DNA from: Campylobacter concisus
GTDB lineage: Bacteria > Campylobacterota > Campylobacteria > Campylobacterales > Campylobacteraceae
Reading direction: 5' to 3'
Length of the DNA: 64,000 bases
NCBI RefSeq assembly: GCF_003048775.2
Contig: NZ_CP049272.1
Coordinates: 186,001 to 250,000 of the forward strand
Position numbers and translations under genes: made by a program. Below, in pieces: positions 26,442 through 34,968 of the stretch. The notes beneath the pieces were generated by a model. The model saw nothing but the letters and a program-made list of their open reading frames with translations. It did no database searches and was not told where the DNA came from. The first letter of the stretch is position 1, and each line of letters opens with the position of its first letter.

Positions 26442-28174
26442 TGAAATACTTGCTTGATTTTTTAAACCAGGACCTCAAAAAAAGTAAAATTTACGAGCTG
26501 ATAAAGTGCGGCGATGAAGAGGGAGAAATTTTAAAATATCTAAGTAAAGCTTATGTGCAAGGAACGGCTAATATGAGCGTTTTTGAGCTACTTGGAGCAG
26601 TCTTTGGCACGCAAAATGATAAGCAGCTTTTGTATCTAAAATTTATAAAAAACTTGCTTGATAGCGGTTGGATTGTACAAAATTATAGTCTTTTTAAAAT
26701 ACCTGAGAGCACGCAAAGGGCTTCAGCTCAAGGGCTTCTTTCGTTGCTTCATTCTGAAATTTCTCTATCAGCCACATTTTTAAAAATTCTTGAAGATGGC
26801 AACGCTGACATAAATTTACCAGAGCTTGCGCTATATGAGGATCATTTGGAGTATTTAAAAGATCAGTTTTTAAAAGTAGAGCTTTACTCAAAGGCTGCTA
26901 TTTTTGGCGATGGCTCAAGTGATGCAAAAAAGCGCATAAATGAGCAAATTTCTGAGCTTACAAAGCGAATCAACGAGCGCGTAAAACTAAGCAAGATCAG
27001 CCTAAAGATAGAGCAAATTTTTAAAGAAAACTCACTTGACGAAAAAGAGCAGATTATATTTTTAGCCCTTTTAAAAGAGGAGTACGCGGGAGATTTTGAA
27101 AATGGCCGCGACCTAAACACGCTAGTTGAGCTAATAAGCAAAGACGAGCTTGAACGCATCAAAAATCGTACTCTTTTAGAGGAGGGCTCAAGGCTCATCG
27201 AAGGCGCGCTAATCGACTACGACGAGGTTTTAAACGCTTATGGCAACGTAAGCAAGAGCTTTTTTATAAATGAAGAAATTTTGCAAAGCATAATGCACCC
27301 AAAAAATGACAAAAATAGCAAGAAAATCAAGATCGAAAGCCTGGTAAAAGAGCAAGAAATTTTTGAGCTCATTGAGCCAGTAACGAGCCTAGAAGACGTC
27401 GTGCTAAACGAAAAGACAAAGCAGCTTTTAAGCACGATACTAAAGCAAGTCGATAAAAAAGTGCTTGCTAGACTTAGCAGCTGGGGCATAAAAACTAGAA
27501 AAAACATAGACGCTAAGATCATCTTTTACGGCGAGCCTGGCACTGGTAAGACGATGAGCGCCGTTGGGCTTGCAAAGAGCCTAAAGAAGCAAATTTTAAG
27601 CTTTGACTGTTCAAAAATTTTAAGCAAATATGTCGGCGAGAGCGAGCAAAATGTAAGGAAAATTTTTGATACTTACAAAGAAATTTGCAAAAAAAGTGGC
27701 AGCGAGCCAGTGCTCTTACTAAACGAGGCCGATCAGTTTTTAAGCACAAGAGTAGAGAGCTCGAGCGGGGCTGAAAAGATGCATAATCAAATGCAAAATA
27801 TCTTTTTAGAGCAGATCGAGCGCTTTGAGGGCGTGCTTATCGCAACGACAAATTTCTTACAAAGCCTTGATGTGGCGTTTTCTAGAAGATTTGACTATAA
27901 GATCGAGTTTAAAAAGCCTGATTATAACGGCAGGCTCGCCATTTGGCGTAAAATTTTGCCTGAAAATGCGAGCTTTGAAGATGGCTTTAGCGTTGAAAGA
28001 CTGGCTGAGTTTAACCTAAGTGGCGCGCAGATCGTCCTCGCGCTAAAAAACACCGCTTTGAAAGTGGCGATAAAAGATGATGGGATTTTTACCTTTGAGG
28101 ACTTCAAAACCACGATAGAGCGCGAGCTAAACTCAAGCTTTGGCGAGGATAAAAAGATGGGATTTGGCTCTTAA
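26441..28174 (+). CDS. AAA+ ATPase with long N-terminal helical domain
   Basis: A 577-residue cytoplasmic ATPase. About 320 residues of mostly helical, uncharacterised sequence precede one AAA+ module: Walker A GEPGTGKT (364-371), pore-like SKYVGES (395-401), Walker B VLLLNEAD (424-431), sensor-1 TTN (469-471) and an arginine-finger RRFD (482-485). In Walker B the first acidic residue is Asn (NEAD in place of DEAD/DEAS), a variant that may weaken Mg binding. It starts at GTG sharing one base with the acyl-CoA synthetase stop, so the two are translated together. The 3' end has a decayed copy 270 bp downstream. Substrate unknown. Confidence 0.88.
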   Translation: MKYLLDFLNQDLKKSKIYELIKCGDEEGEILKYLSKAYVQGTANMSVFELLGAVFGTQNDKQLLYLKFIKNLLDSGWIVQNYSLFKIPESTQRASAQGLLSLLHSEISLSATFLKILEDGNADINLPELALYEDHLEYLKDQFLKVELYSKAAIFGDGSSDAKKRINEQISELTKRINERVKLSKISLKIEQIFKENSLDEKEQIIFLALLKEEYAGDFENGRDLNTLVELISKDELERIKNRTLLEEGSRLIEGALIDYDEVLNAYGNVSKSFFINEEILQSIMHPKNDKNSKKIKIESLVKEQEIFELIEPVTSLEDVVLNEKTKQLLSTILKQVDKKVLARLSSWGIKTRKNIDAKIIFYGEPGTGKTMSAVGLAKSLKKQILSFDCSKILSKYVGESEQNVRKIFDTYKEICKKSGSEPVLLLNEADQFLSTRVESSSGAEKMHNQMQNIFLEQIERFEGVLIATTNFLQSLDVAFSRRFDYKIEFKKPDYNGRLAIWRKILPENASFEDGFSVERLAEFNLSGAQIVLALKNTALKVAIKDDGIFTFEDFKTTIERELNSSFGEDKKMGFGS

Positions 28175-28380
28175 GCCTTATCTTATTTTATAAATTTGAT
28201 TTTACGCTACAAAAATCACTGACGTTTATAAGAAATTTGCTTCACTCAATAAAATTTAGACGAGTTTCGCCGATAAAATCACGGAAAACGCGAGTTAAAT
28301 TTAAGCTTTGTCGATAAGAAGTGCAGATAAGTGCCGAGAGTGTTAAATTTTGTTTTTATACGGAGCATGCTCCTAAAAGC

Positions 28381-28441
28381 GATAGGGAAAGTGAGCTAAA
28401 TTCGAGCTTTGATGAGAATAAAAAGGTAAATTTTGCTCTTA
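28381..28441 (+). repeat. Diverged partial duplication of the AAA ATPase gene 3' end
   Basis: The DNA here aligns with 28114-28173, the last codons of the ATPase gene, with roughly three quarters of bases identical. In the same frame the translation is SELNSSFDENKKVNFA against the functional RELNSSFGEDKKMGFG. The copy has no stop at the equivalent point. It is best explained as the relic of a tandem or replaced copy of the gene. Confidence 0.65.
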
Positions 28442-28754
28442 GATTTTTAAAGTATGTTGCAGGTTTTATGCAATCACAAAGACAAAAGCGCGGATATCAA
28501 ATTTGCTTTTATCTATTAAATTTACAAGAAGCCTGCCACTAAAAATTTATAGAAAACGCAAACAATTTTAATCTTTGATAAAAGTAAAAAGAGGTTTTTC
28601 TCTTACGCTTTTTTAAATATACGCTTTACTTCACAAGGCAAAGTCTAAAATATCAGCACTTGCCAAACTAAACGTGAAATTTTTACAATTAAATTTTGGC
28701 AAAAACACGGCAGGATAGACGCCTACCCATAGGCTTTTTGCATAAATTTAACTC

Positions 28755-29240
28755 GCTCGCTTGCCATAAATTTACTACTGCAACCTTTACAAACAAGCAG
28801 TTGGTCTCAAATTTTAAAAATTTATCCGCTATCAACTGCCCTACTTTTTCATCTATTGCGGACTTTTTACATTATCGACGATTGCTGATCTAAGTGTGAA
28901 ATTTTGCTTTTTATTAAATTTGAGCGAAAAACTACAGCTTAACAGATGCCAACTTATAGGCACTAGCATAAATTTACTACCCTAGCCTTTTCAAAATGGT
29001 AGCTTTTATCCAAAAAACGCAAAATTTTGAAATTTATCCACTCTGCCTTAAACATCAAGCGTGCAAAGTGCATAACTCTAGTTGCGTATGCTTTTGCATT
29101 AAATTTTTTATCTATGAAAATTTACAAAAGCGACAAGCATGATAAATACACTCACAACCGCTTAATGTAAATTTAGCTCATAACTTCAAATTTACTACCA
29201 CATTTTTATTAAAAAGCCAAAAATTTTAAATTTTATCTGC
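28755..29240. repeat. Three degenerate repeat copies (about 205-217 bp period)
   Basis: The segment AAATTTACTAC recurs at about 28769, 28972 and 29188. Each copy is followed by a T-rich stretch and then an AAATTTTAAA/AAATTTTGAA block ending in AATTTATCC or ATTTTATCT. The first two copies share further sequence upstream: GTGAAATTTT, then ATTAAATTT, then ATAGGC before the core. Alignment was by eye, and copies are strongly diverged. Confidence 0.4.
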
Positions 29241-29468
29241 CGTGTGGAGCGTGGGCGTGACTGCTTTTTATAACGTTTTATCATTTTTTCTAACACAAAA
29301 GCCGCCCACTTCATGAAATTTAACCCCAAAAAAACCGGTAAATTTCAAACACGCTTCTGCGATTTTTACATCACTTTTCGCACTAAAAAAAGCAAAATTT
29401 ATCGATATTTTTAATAATAAAAAATTTAAAAGGCTATGAAATTTTAGTAGTCAAATTTATATAGAATT

Positions 29469-30776
29469 TTACTGATTGATCTTATCAAGCAGCTCTTCGA
29501 CCTCTTCAAGCGCAAAGGCCTCTTCTGAGCTTTGTTTTAAAAAGCTCTCCATAAATTCTTTCTTCGAGATCGCAAGGTCAAGCTCTTTGTCGCTACCCTT
29601 TTGATATGCACCGATGCGAAGCAAAACTTCATTTTCTTTTAAAAGCGAGTAAAGACGCTTAAATTTCATTGCATTTAGCTTATGCTCTTTGCTGATCACA
29701 TCGCCCATGACACGCGAGGCCGAGTTTTGGATGTTAATAGGTGGGTAAATTCCAAAGTCCGTTAACTCGCGGCTTAGCACGATGTGGCCGTCTAGGATAG
29801 AGCGGCTTTGATCAGCTATCGGATCGCTCATATCATCGCCCTCGACTAGCACGGTGAAAAATGCCGTGATACTGCCTTTTCCCTCCTCTTTGCCAGCGCG
29901 CTCCATTAGCTGAGGTAAAAGTGTGAGTGAGCTTGGCGGATAGCCCTTTGAGGTCGGTGGCTCGCCAAGTGCAAGGCCGATCTCACGCTGCGCCATCGCA
30001 AAACGCGTCACGCTATCCATGATGAAAAGCACGTCGTTGCCTTGCTGCTTGAAGTACTCAGCCACGCTCATCGCGCAAAATGCGCCGTATTTTCGCATGA
30101 GAGAGCTATCGTCACTGGTCGCTACGATGATGACCGTGCCCTCTAGGTCGCCGCCTAAGTTTTTTTCGATAAATTCAGGCACCTCACGGCCACGCTCGCC
30201 TATTAGCGCGACTACTTTTATGGGAGCTAGTGTGTTTTTTACGATCATACCCATGAGAGTTGATTTACCCACGCCTGAACCTGCAAAAATTCCTAGCTTT
30301 TGCCCCTTGCCACAAGTAAGCAGTCCATCTATCGTCTTTATACCAACGCTAAAAGGCTCGTTTATAAGCCCTCTTTTCATCGCATCTATCGGCGCTCTCA
30401 TGATCGGCATATGTTCAGTCGTCTCGATCGCTCCTTTACCATCAATGGGCTTCATAAATGGATCTACCACGCGGCCAAGCAAATTTGTCCCCACAGGTAT
30501 ATTCATACCTTGATCACTCTCATAGACGAAGTCGCCTATCCTAAAGCCCTCAACAAAGCCAAATGGGCTGATATAAGCGCCATCTGTCTTTATCTGCGTA
30601 ACCATGCCAAGACCATTTTTACTCTTATCTTTTGCAACTATACGCACGATGTCGCCAATGCTTGGACGAAGCCCAGTGATCTCGATAGTTGTAGCTGTGA
30701 TTTTAGTTATGATGCCAAAGGTGTTTGAGAGTTTTACACCCTCTTTAAGCTTTAAATTTATATACTCTAAGCTCAA
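29469..30776 (-). CDS. fliI: Flagellar export ATPase FliI
   Basis: Cytoplasmic ATPase of the flagellar type III export apparatus. The 435-residue protein shows the F1-ATPase-beta-like core: Walker A GSGVGKST (about 165-172), [12 protein letters not shown], Walker [27 protein letters not shown], the [18 protein letters not shown] segment and [36 protein letters not shown]. The [12 protein letters not shown] stretch separates FliI from ATP synthase beta. It is downstream of folE, overlapping it by 4 bp. The 1.3-kb decayed region follows it. Confidence 0.97.
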   Translation of the reverse strand: MSLEYINLKLKEGVKLSNTFGIITKITATTIEITGLRPSIGDIVRIVAKDKSKNGLGMVTQIKTDGAYISPFGFVEGFRIGDFVYESDQGMNIPVGTNLLGRVVDPFMKPIDGKGAIETTEHMPIMRAPIDAMKRGLINEPFSVGIKTIDGLLTCGKGQKLGIFAGSGVGKSTLMGMIVKNTLAPIKVVALIGERGREVPEFIEKNLGGDLEGTVIIVATSDDSSLMRKYGAFCAMSVAEYFKQQGNDVLFIMDSVTRFAMAQREIGLALGEPPTSKGYPPSSLTLLPQLMERAGKEEGKGSITAFFTVLVEGDDMSDPIADQSRSILDGHIVLSRELTDFGIYPPINIQNSASRVMGDVISKEHKLNAMKFKRLYSLLKENEVLLRIGAYQKGSDKELDLAISKKEFMESFLKQSSEEAFALEEVEELLDKINQ

Positions 30777-31345
30777 AAATGCGTTTCCATAGGAGAATTT
30801 ATAAGCGAGAAAAATTCTCGTCTTGTGTCCGCGTTTTTGATAAAGCAGCCTCTAAGTGCTGAGGTTGTCGTAGTTGAGTTTATCTTTTGTACACCTCTCA
30901 TCTCAACGCACATATGTCTAGCCTCGACGACGACTCCAACGCCTTTTGGAGCGATCACGTCCTCAAGCGCCTTTGCGATCTGCTCAGTCATTTGCTCTTG
31001 AATTTGCAAGCGTCTTGCATAGATATTTACCATGCGTGGAATTTTACTAAGGCCAACGACCTTGCCATTTGGGATGTATGCCACATGCACGCGGCCGATA
31101 ATAGGCAACAAATGGTGCTCGCAAAGGCTATAAAACTCAATGTTTCGCATGAGAACCATTTCGTTATTTGAGCTAGTAAAAAGTGCGTCACCAAGAACCT
31201 CTTTTGGATCTTCATCATATCCGCTAGTTAGAAATTTAAACGCTTTAAAGACACGCTCAGGCGTCTTTATAAGGCCTTCTCTGTTTGGATCTTCGCCTAT
31301 AATCGTTAGCATGTTTTTAACCGAATTTTCAAAACTCTCTTGCAT
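30773..31345 (-). CDS. folE: GTP cyclohydrolase I
   Basis: Converts GTP to 7,8-dihydroneopterin triphosphate, the first step of folate (and queuosine) synthesis. The 190-residue protein has the zinc-site segment [21 protein letters not shown] (Cys and His near residues 76-79), [45 protein letters not shown] (second Cys ligand) and TSALRGCF. All are standard for type IA enzymes. It leads the short leftward folE-fliI unit and is divergent from tig across 137 bp. Confidence 0.97.
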   Translation of the reverse strand: MQESFENSVKNMLTIIGEDPNREGLIKTPERVFKAFKFLTSGYDEDPKEVLGDALFTSSNNEMVLMRNIEFYSLCEHHLLPIIGRVHVAYIPNGKVVGLSKIPRMVNIYARRLQIQEQMTEQIAKALEDVIAPKGVGVVVEARHMCVEMRGVQKINSTTTTSALRGCFIKNADTRREFFSLINSPMETHF

Positions 31346-31442
31346 AAATTTTCTCCATAATTTTATTGCCAGATTCTACGTTAAAACGCCTTTTATATCT
31401 ATAAAAATTTACAAATTTACAATGAAATAAGGAAAATTCTGC

Positions 31443-31448
31443 TATATT
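31443..31448 (+). promoter_or_regulatory. Probable -10 element of the tig-clpP promoter
   Basis: TATATT preceded by TTCTGC lies 34 bp before the trigger factor ATG; AAAGGA provides the ribosome-binding site. Confidence 0.45.
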
Positions 31449-31482
31449 TTGGGCTAAAAATTTGTATTCATAAAGGAATTAG

Positions 31483-32814
31483 ATGGAAATCAAAACAAAA
31501 GCTCTAGATAGCGTAAATACCTTAGCAAGCACGACTATAAGTGCGGATGCTATAAAATCTAGCGTAGAGAAACTAGCAAAAAAAGCAGCAAAAACTATGA
31601 AAGTAGATGGCTTTAGACAAGGTCATGTGCCAGTTGCTATTGTGCTAAAACGCTACGAGAAAGAGCTAACAAACGACGCTGAGCAAGATGTCTTAAGAGA
31701 TGTTGTTGATGAGGCTATAAAACAAGCAGGCAAGAAAAACGATGATCTTATCGGCGAGCCTATCGTTTCAAAATTTGACAGAAAAGATGGCAAGATCGAT
31801 GTTGAGCTAACAGTTTCATTTAAGCCAAGTGTCGATGTGAGCGGCTATGAGAGCTTGATACCTGAGTTTTCAAACCCACGCGTTTTGAAAAAAGATATCG
31901 ATGAGAAAAAAGCTGAACTTCTAAAAATGATAGCTCCACTTGAAAAAGTAGAAGGCAAAAGAGGCCTAAAAGTTGGCGATTTTGCTAAATTTGACTTTGA
32001 GGGCTTTGTTGATGGCGTTGCATTTGATGGTGGCAAGGCTGAAAACTATGTGCTTGAGATCGGCTCAAATCAATTCATTCCAGGCTTTGAAGATGGCATG
32101 GTAGGCATAAAAGCTGGTGGCGAAAAAGATATCGAGGTTAAATTCCCAGAAAACTACGGAGCTGCACATTTAGCTGGTAAAGACGCTATCTTTAAAATAA
32201 AGCTTCATGAAATTCAAGAGAGAAAAATTCCTGAAAAACTAGATGAAGAGATGTTAAAAACTCTACTTCCAAATGAAGAAAAACCAACTGAAGAGTTACT
32301 TGATGAGCGTATAAAAGAGCAAATCCGCCAAGAGAAAATTTATAAACTTATAAATGATGAGCTTAAGCCAAAATTTGCTGAAGCTGCGGTCGAGAAATTT
32401 AAATTTGACGTGCCAAAAAATATCGTTGAGCAAGAGATCGATATGCAGTTTAGAAACGCATGGAGCTCATTTACTCCAGATGATATGAAAAAATTTAGAG
32501 AGGACAAAGATGCTCTTTCTAAAAAACGTGACGAGTTTAGAAAAGACGCTGAAAATAGCGTTCGTTTAACTTTTATCATCGATGAACTAGCTCGCGTAAG
32601 AGGCGTAAAAGTAAGCGATCAAGAGGTTGTTCAAGCGATCTATTTTGAGGCGTATAGAAGCGGTCAAGATCCAAAAGCACACCTTGAGATGTACCGCAAC
32701 CAAGGCATGCTTCCAGCTATAAAGATGTCAATGATCGAAGAGAAGCTATTTGGTGAGCTCTTTAACAAAGAAAAAGACGAGAAAAAAGCAAGTAAAAAAG
32801 AGAAGGCCGAGTAA
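31483..32814 (+). CDS. tig: Trigger factor (ribosome-associated chaperone/prolyl isomerase)
   Basis: Binds the ribosome exit site and helps nascent chains to fold. The 443-residue protein has the three expected parts: an N-terminal ribosome-binding domain with the [14 protein letters not shown] signature (the GFRxGxxP loop near 42-50), a central FKBP-type domain (about 155-245, with [16 protein letters not shown] and [27 protein letters not shown]), and a long helical C-terminal domain. The highly basic tail ([15 protein letters not shown]) is normal. Its stop shares a base with the clpP start, and tig-clpP is a conserved pair. Confidence 0.97.
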   Translation: MEIKTKALDSVNTLASTTISADAIKSSVEKLAKKAAKTMKVDGFRQGHVPVAIVLKRYEKELTNDAEQDVLRDVVDEAIKQAGKKNDDLIGEPIVSKFDRKDGKIDVELTVSFKPSVDVSGYESLIPEFSNPRVLKKDIDEKKAELLKMIAPLEKVEGKRGLKVGDFAKFDFEGFVDGVAFDGGKAENYVLEIGSNQFIPGFEDGMVGIKAGGEKDIEVKFPENYGAAHLAGKDAIFKIKLHEIQERKIPEKLDEEMLKTLLPNEEKPTEELLDERIKEQIRQEKIYKLINDELKPKFAEAAVEKFKFDVPKNIVEQEIDMQFRNAWSSFTPDDMKKFREDKDALSKKRDEFRKDAENSVRLTFIIDELARVRGVKVSDQEVVQAIYFEAYRSGQDPKAHLEMYRNQGMLPAIKMSMIEEKLFGELFNKEKDEKKASKKEKAE

Positions 32815-33404
32815 TGAGCTATTACGTTCCTGTCGTAGTTGAAAGAACTAGTAGAGGTGAGCGAAGCTATGATATATATTCCCGTCTTTTAAAAGACAGG
32901 ATCGTTATGCTAAGTGGTGAGATAGAAGATGGCATGGCTGCTTCTATCGTTGCTCAGCTTCTATTTTTAGAGGCTGAAGATCCAGACAAAGATATCTATC
33001 TATATATAAACTCACCAGGCGGTGTTATAACAAGTGGTTTTAGCATCTATGATACGATGAACTACATAAAACCAGATGTTTGCACGATCTGCATCGGCCA
33101 AGCTGCTAGTATGGGTGCATTTTTATTAAGCTGTGGTGCACCAGGTAAAAGATATGCACTACCAAATTCTCGCATCATGATACACCAACCACTTGGTGGT
33201 GCTAGAGGACAAGCGACTGATATCGAGATACAAGCTCGTGAAATTTTGCGTATGAAAGAGATTTTAAATGGAATTTTGGCCAAAAATACAGGTCAGAAGC
33301 TAAGTAAGATCGTAAAAGATACTGAACGTGATTTCTTTATGAGTTCGGCCGAAGCCAAAGAGTACGGACTTGTTGATAAAATTTTGGAGAAAAGTTTTAA
33401 ATAA
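32814..33404 (+). CDS. clpP: ATP-dependent Clp protease proteolytic subunit
   Basis: Serine protease that forms the tetradecameric chamber used with ClpA/ClpX. The 196-residue protein keeps the catalytic triad: Ser in [14 protein letters not shown] (about residue 97), His in [22 protein letters not shown] (about 122) and the later Asp (in [10 protein letters not shown]). The N-terminal [31 protein letters not shown] segment is typical. It lies between tig and a GGDEF-like gene. Confidence 0.98.
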   Translation: MSYYVPVVVERTSRGERSYDIYSRLLKDRIVMLSGEIEDGMAASIVAQLLFLEAEDPDKDIYLYINSPGGVITSGFSIYDTMNYIKPDVCTICIGQAASMGAFLLSCGAPGKRYALPNSRIMIHQPLGGARGQATDIEIQAREILRMKEILNGILAKNTGQKLSKIVKDTERDFFMSSAEAKEYGLVDKILEKSFK

Positions 33405-33412
33405 GGCCCAAA

Positions 33413-34435
33413 GTGATAAAGATAGATAATGCACCAGACCCTAAGAAAAAAGCGGTTGAGGTAAAACATATTCTAGAAAAAGAAAAGGTAGATATCTACA
33501 GATTTTCAGAAAATGTTTTGCATGAATTAAGCGACGATAATGTTCCATCTACGCCAAATAATTACTCTATTTATTTTGAGAAAATGCTTGATGGACAGCC
33601 TGATGAATTTAGAAAAGAGATCGGTGATATGATAGTTATAAATTCCGAGATCTCAGTACCATCAGGCAGTAATATCTCTATTGAAAAAGAGATAAAGCAA
33701 GGATTTATCCAGATAAAAAGCATGCTTCAAGCCGTGGTGTTAATCTATAAAAATTTAGGCATCATGAGAGGCCTAGTGCAAAAGCGCATGGATGCACTCA
33801 AAAATAATACAAATATCCTAGCTCTTCAAAATGTTTTAAGCGCATTTAACCATGACTTAATAAAATTAAACAGCCTTATGGACAAGCATCTTGATGTCAT
33901 TAAAGTAAGCTATGACGAAGTAGCCAAGATGCTTAAATCTATTGAAGAGCAGTCGATTTATGATACGACATATGACGTCTATAATAAAAAATTTCTAGTA
34001 GCCACAGTGCAAAGTGAAGTAGAAGCTGTTAAAAGATATGGCTATAACGCATCGTTTTTACTAGTAAGAGCAAAAGATAGATTTACAAATCGTGTTAAAA
34101 ATTTAAAAGAGCGAAACAATATGTATAAAGCTATATCACAGCTTCTTTTAAGAACTTCTAGAAGAAGTGATATAGTGGCTCATTACGGTGATGGCTGTTT
34201 TGCTATGGTTATGAAATATACTGACGAAAATGGCACAAAACAAGCCGGTAGTAGAATTTTAAATATGCTTTCATCTATACCTTGGAAGATAGATGGTGAA
34301 GAGTGTAAGCTTGATATCCAAGTAGTTTCAAGCATGATAACAAAGACAAGAAGTGCTGAAGAATTAATCTCTTACTCGTTAGATCAACTAATACTAACAC
34401 AAGATGATGAGCAGCCTATATTTTTGGGTGAATAA
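33413..34435 (+). CDS. GGDEF-like protein with degenerate active site
   Basis: A 340-residue soluble protein. The first 180 residues are helical with no recognised domain. Residues from about 183 form a GGDEF-like domain: YDTTYDVYNKKFLVATVQSE resembles the D-x-LTGLYNRR start, and RRSDIVAHYGDGCFAMVM marks the signature position. There the GGDEF motif reads GDGCF (about 259-263), so diguanylate cyclase activity is doubtful; a c-di-GMP- or nucleotide-binding or protein-contact role is possible. It begins at GTG with AAGG eight bases upstream and lies between clpP and def, genes that I recall as adjacent in C. jejuni. Confidence 0.8.
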   Translation: MIKIDNAPDPKKKAVEVKHILEKEKVDIYRFSENVLHELSDDNVPSTPNNYSIYFEKMLDGQPDEFRKEIGDMIVINSEISVPSGSNISIEKEIKQGFIQIKSMLQAVVLIYKNLGIMRGLVQKRMDALKNNTNILALQNVLSAFNHDLIKLNSLMDKHLDVIKVSYDEVAKMLKSIEEQSIYDTTYDVYNKKFLVATVQSEVEAVKRYGYNASFLLVRAKDRFTNRVKNLKERNNMYKAISQLLLRTSRRSDIVAHYGDGCFAMVMKYTDENGTKQAGSRILNMLSSIPWKIDGEECKLDIQVVSSMITKTRSAEELISYSLDQLILTQDDEQPIFLGE

Positions 34436-34449
34436 GTAGGAGTTTGGGC

Positions 34450-34968
34450 TTGATCTTAGAGGTTTTATCTTATCCAAATAAAAAGCTTTACGAAGTCTCA
34501 AAAGAGGTTAAAATTTTTGATGAGGAACTTCACAAACTACTTGATGATATGTATGATACGATGATTGCAAAAGAAGGCATCGGCCTTGCAGCTATTCAGA
34601 TAGGTGTCGCAAAAAGAATTTTTATTATAAATCTAGCCAATGATGAGGGCGTGCAAGATAAAGAAAATTTAATCGAGATCATAAATCCAAAGTTTGAACT
34701 ACGCGAAGGAGAATGCATCTATCAAGAGGGTTGCCTTAGTGTGCCCGGATATTATGAAGATGTAAAAAGAAATGAAGTTGTGGCCATCAAATATCAAGAT
34801 CGTTTTGGCAAAGAGCAAAGCTTAAAGGCTGATGGGCTTTTAGCTATCGCTATCCAGCATGAAAACGATCATTTAGATGGACATCTTTTTATAGAAAAAA
34901 TCGGCTTTAATAAACGCAAAAAATTTGACAAGGAATACAAAAAGCAAAAAAAAGAAAAAGCTTCATGA
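34450..34968 (+). CDS. def: Peptide deformylase
   Basis: Removes the N-formyl group from nascent proteins. The three family motifs are present: GIGLAAIQIG (motif 1), EGCLSVP with the metal-ligand Cys (motif 2) and IQHENDHLDG with the HExxH metal site (motif 3). I set the start at TTG 34450 (MILEVLSYPNKKL, 172 residues) because AGGAG at 34438-34442 is seven bases upstream. The alternative TTG at 34444 would be only one base from it. The Lys-rich C-terminus is typical for campylobacters. The stop overlaps the next gene's start by 4 bp. Confidence 0.95.
   Translation: MILEVLSYPNKKLYEVSKEVKIFDEELHKLLDDMYDTMIAKEGIGLAAIQIGVAKRIFIINLANDEGVQDKENLIEIINPKFELREGECIYQEGCLSVPGYYEDVKRNEVVAIKYQDRFGKEQSLKADGLLAIAIQHENDHLDGHLFIEKIGFNKRKKFDKEYKKQKKEKAS

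Larger units (their letters stand above)
28175..29468. other. 1.3-kb decayed non-coding region
   Basis: No open frame here looks like a real gene: the longest (28321-28542 and 28696-28893) have no ribosome-binding site or family resemblance. What can be seen is a diverged copy of the AAA ATPase 3' end (28381-28441), a 12-bp palindrome at 28362-28373, and degenerate segments repeated about every 205-217 bp between 28.66 and 29.28 kb. It looks like a graveyard of duplicated DNA rather than a regulatory region. Confidence 0.6.

Noticed and set aside
28362-28373. 12-bp palindrome GGAGCATGCTCC as an operator
   Set aside because: It is in decayed DNA with no promoter or gene nearby, so function is unlikely.
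28321-28542. Open frame of 73 codons taken for a small gene
   Set aside because: Part of it is the decayed copy of the ATPase 3' end; the start is arbitrary and the rest is unlike coding sequence.
28696-28893. Open frame of 65 codons in the decayed region
   Set aside because: No ribosome-binding site, no family resemblance, and it overlaps the degenerate repeats.
28755-29240. CRISPR array
   Set aside because: Repeats are diverged, about 200 bp apart and AT-rich, with no short identical repeat/spacer pattern and no cas genes.
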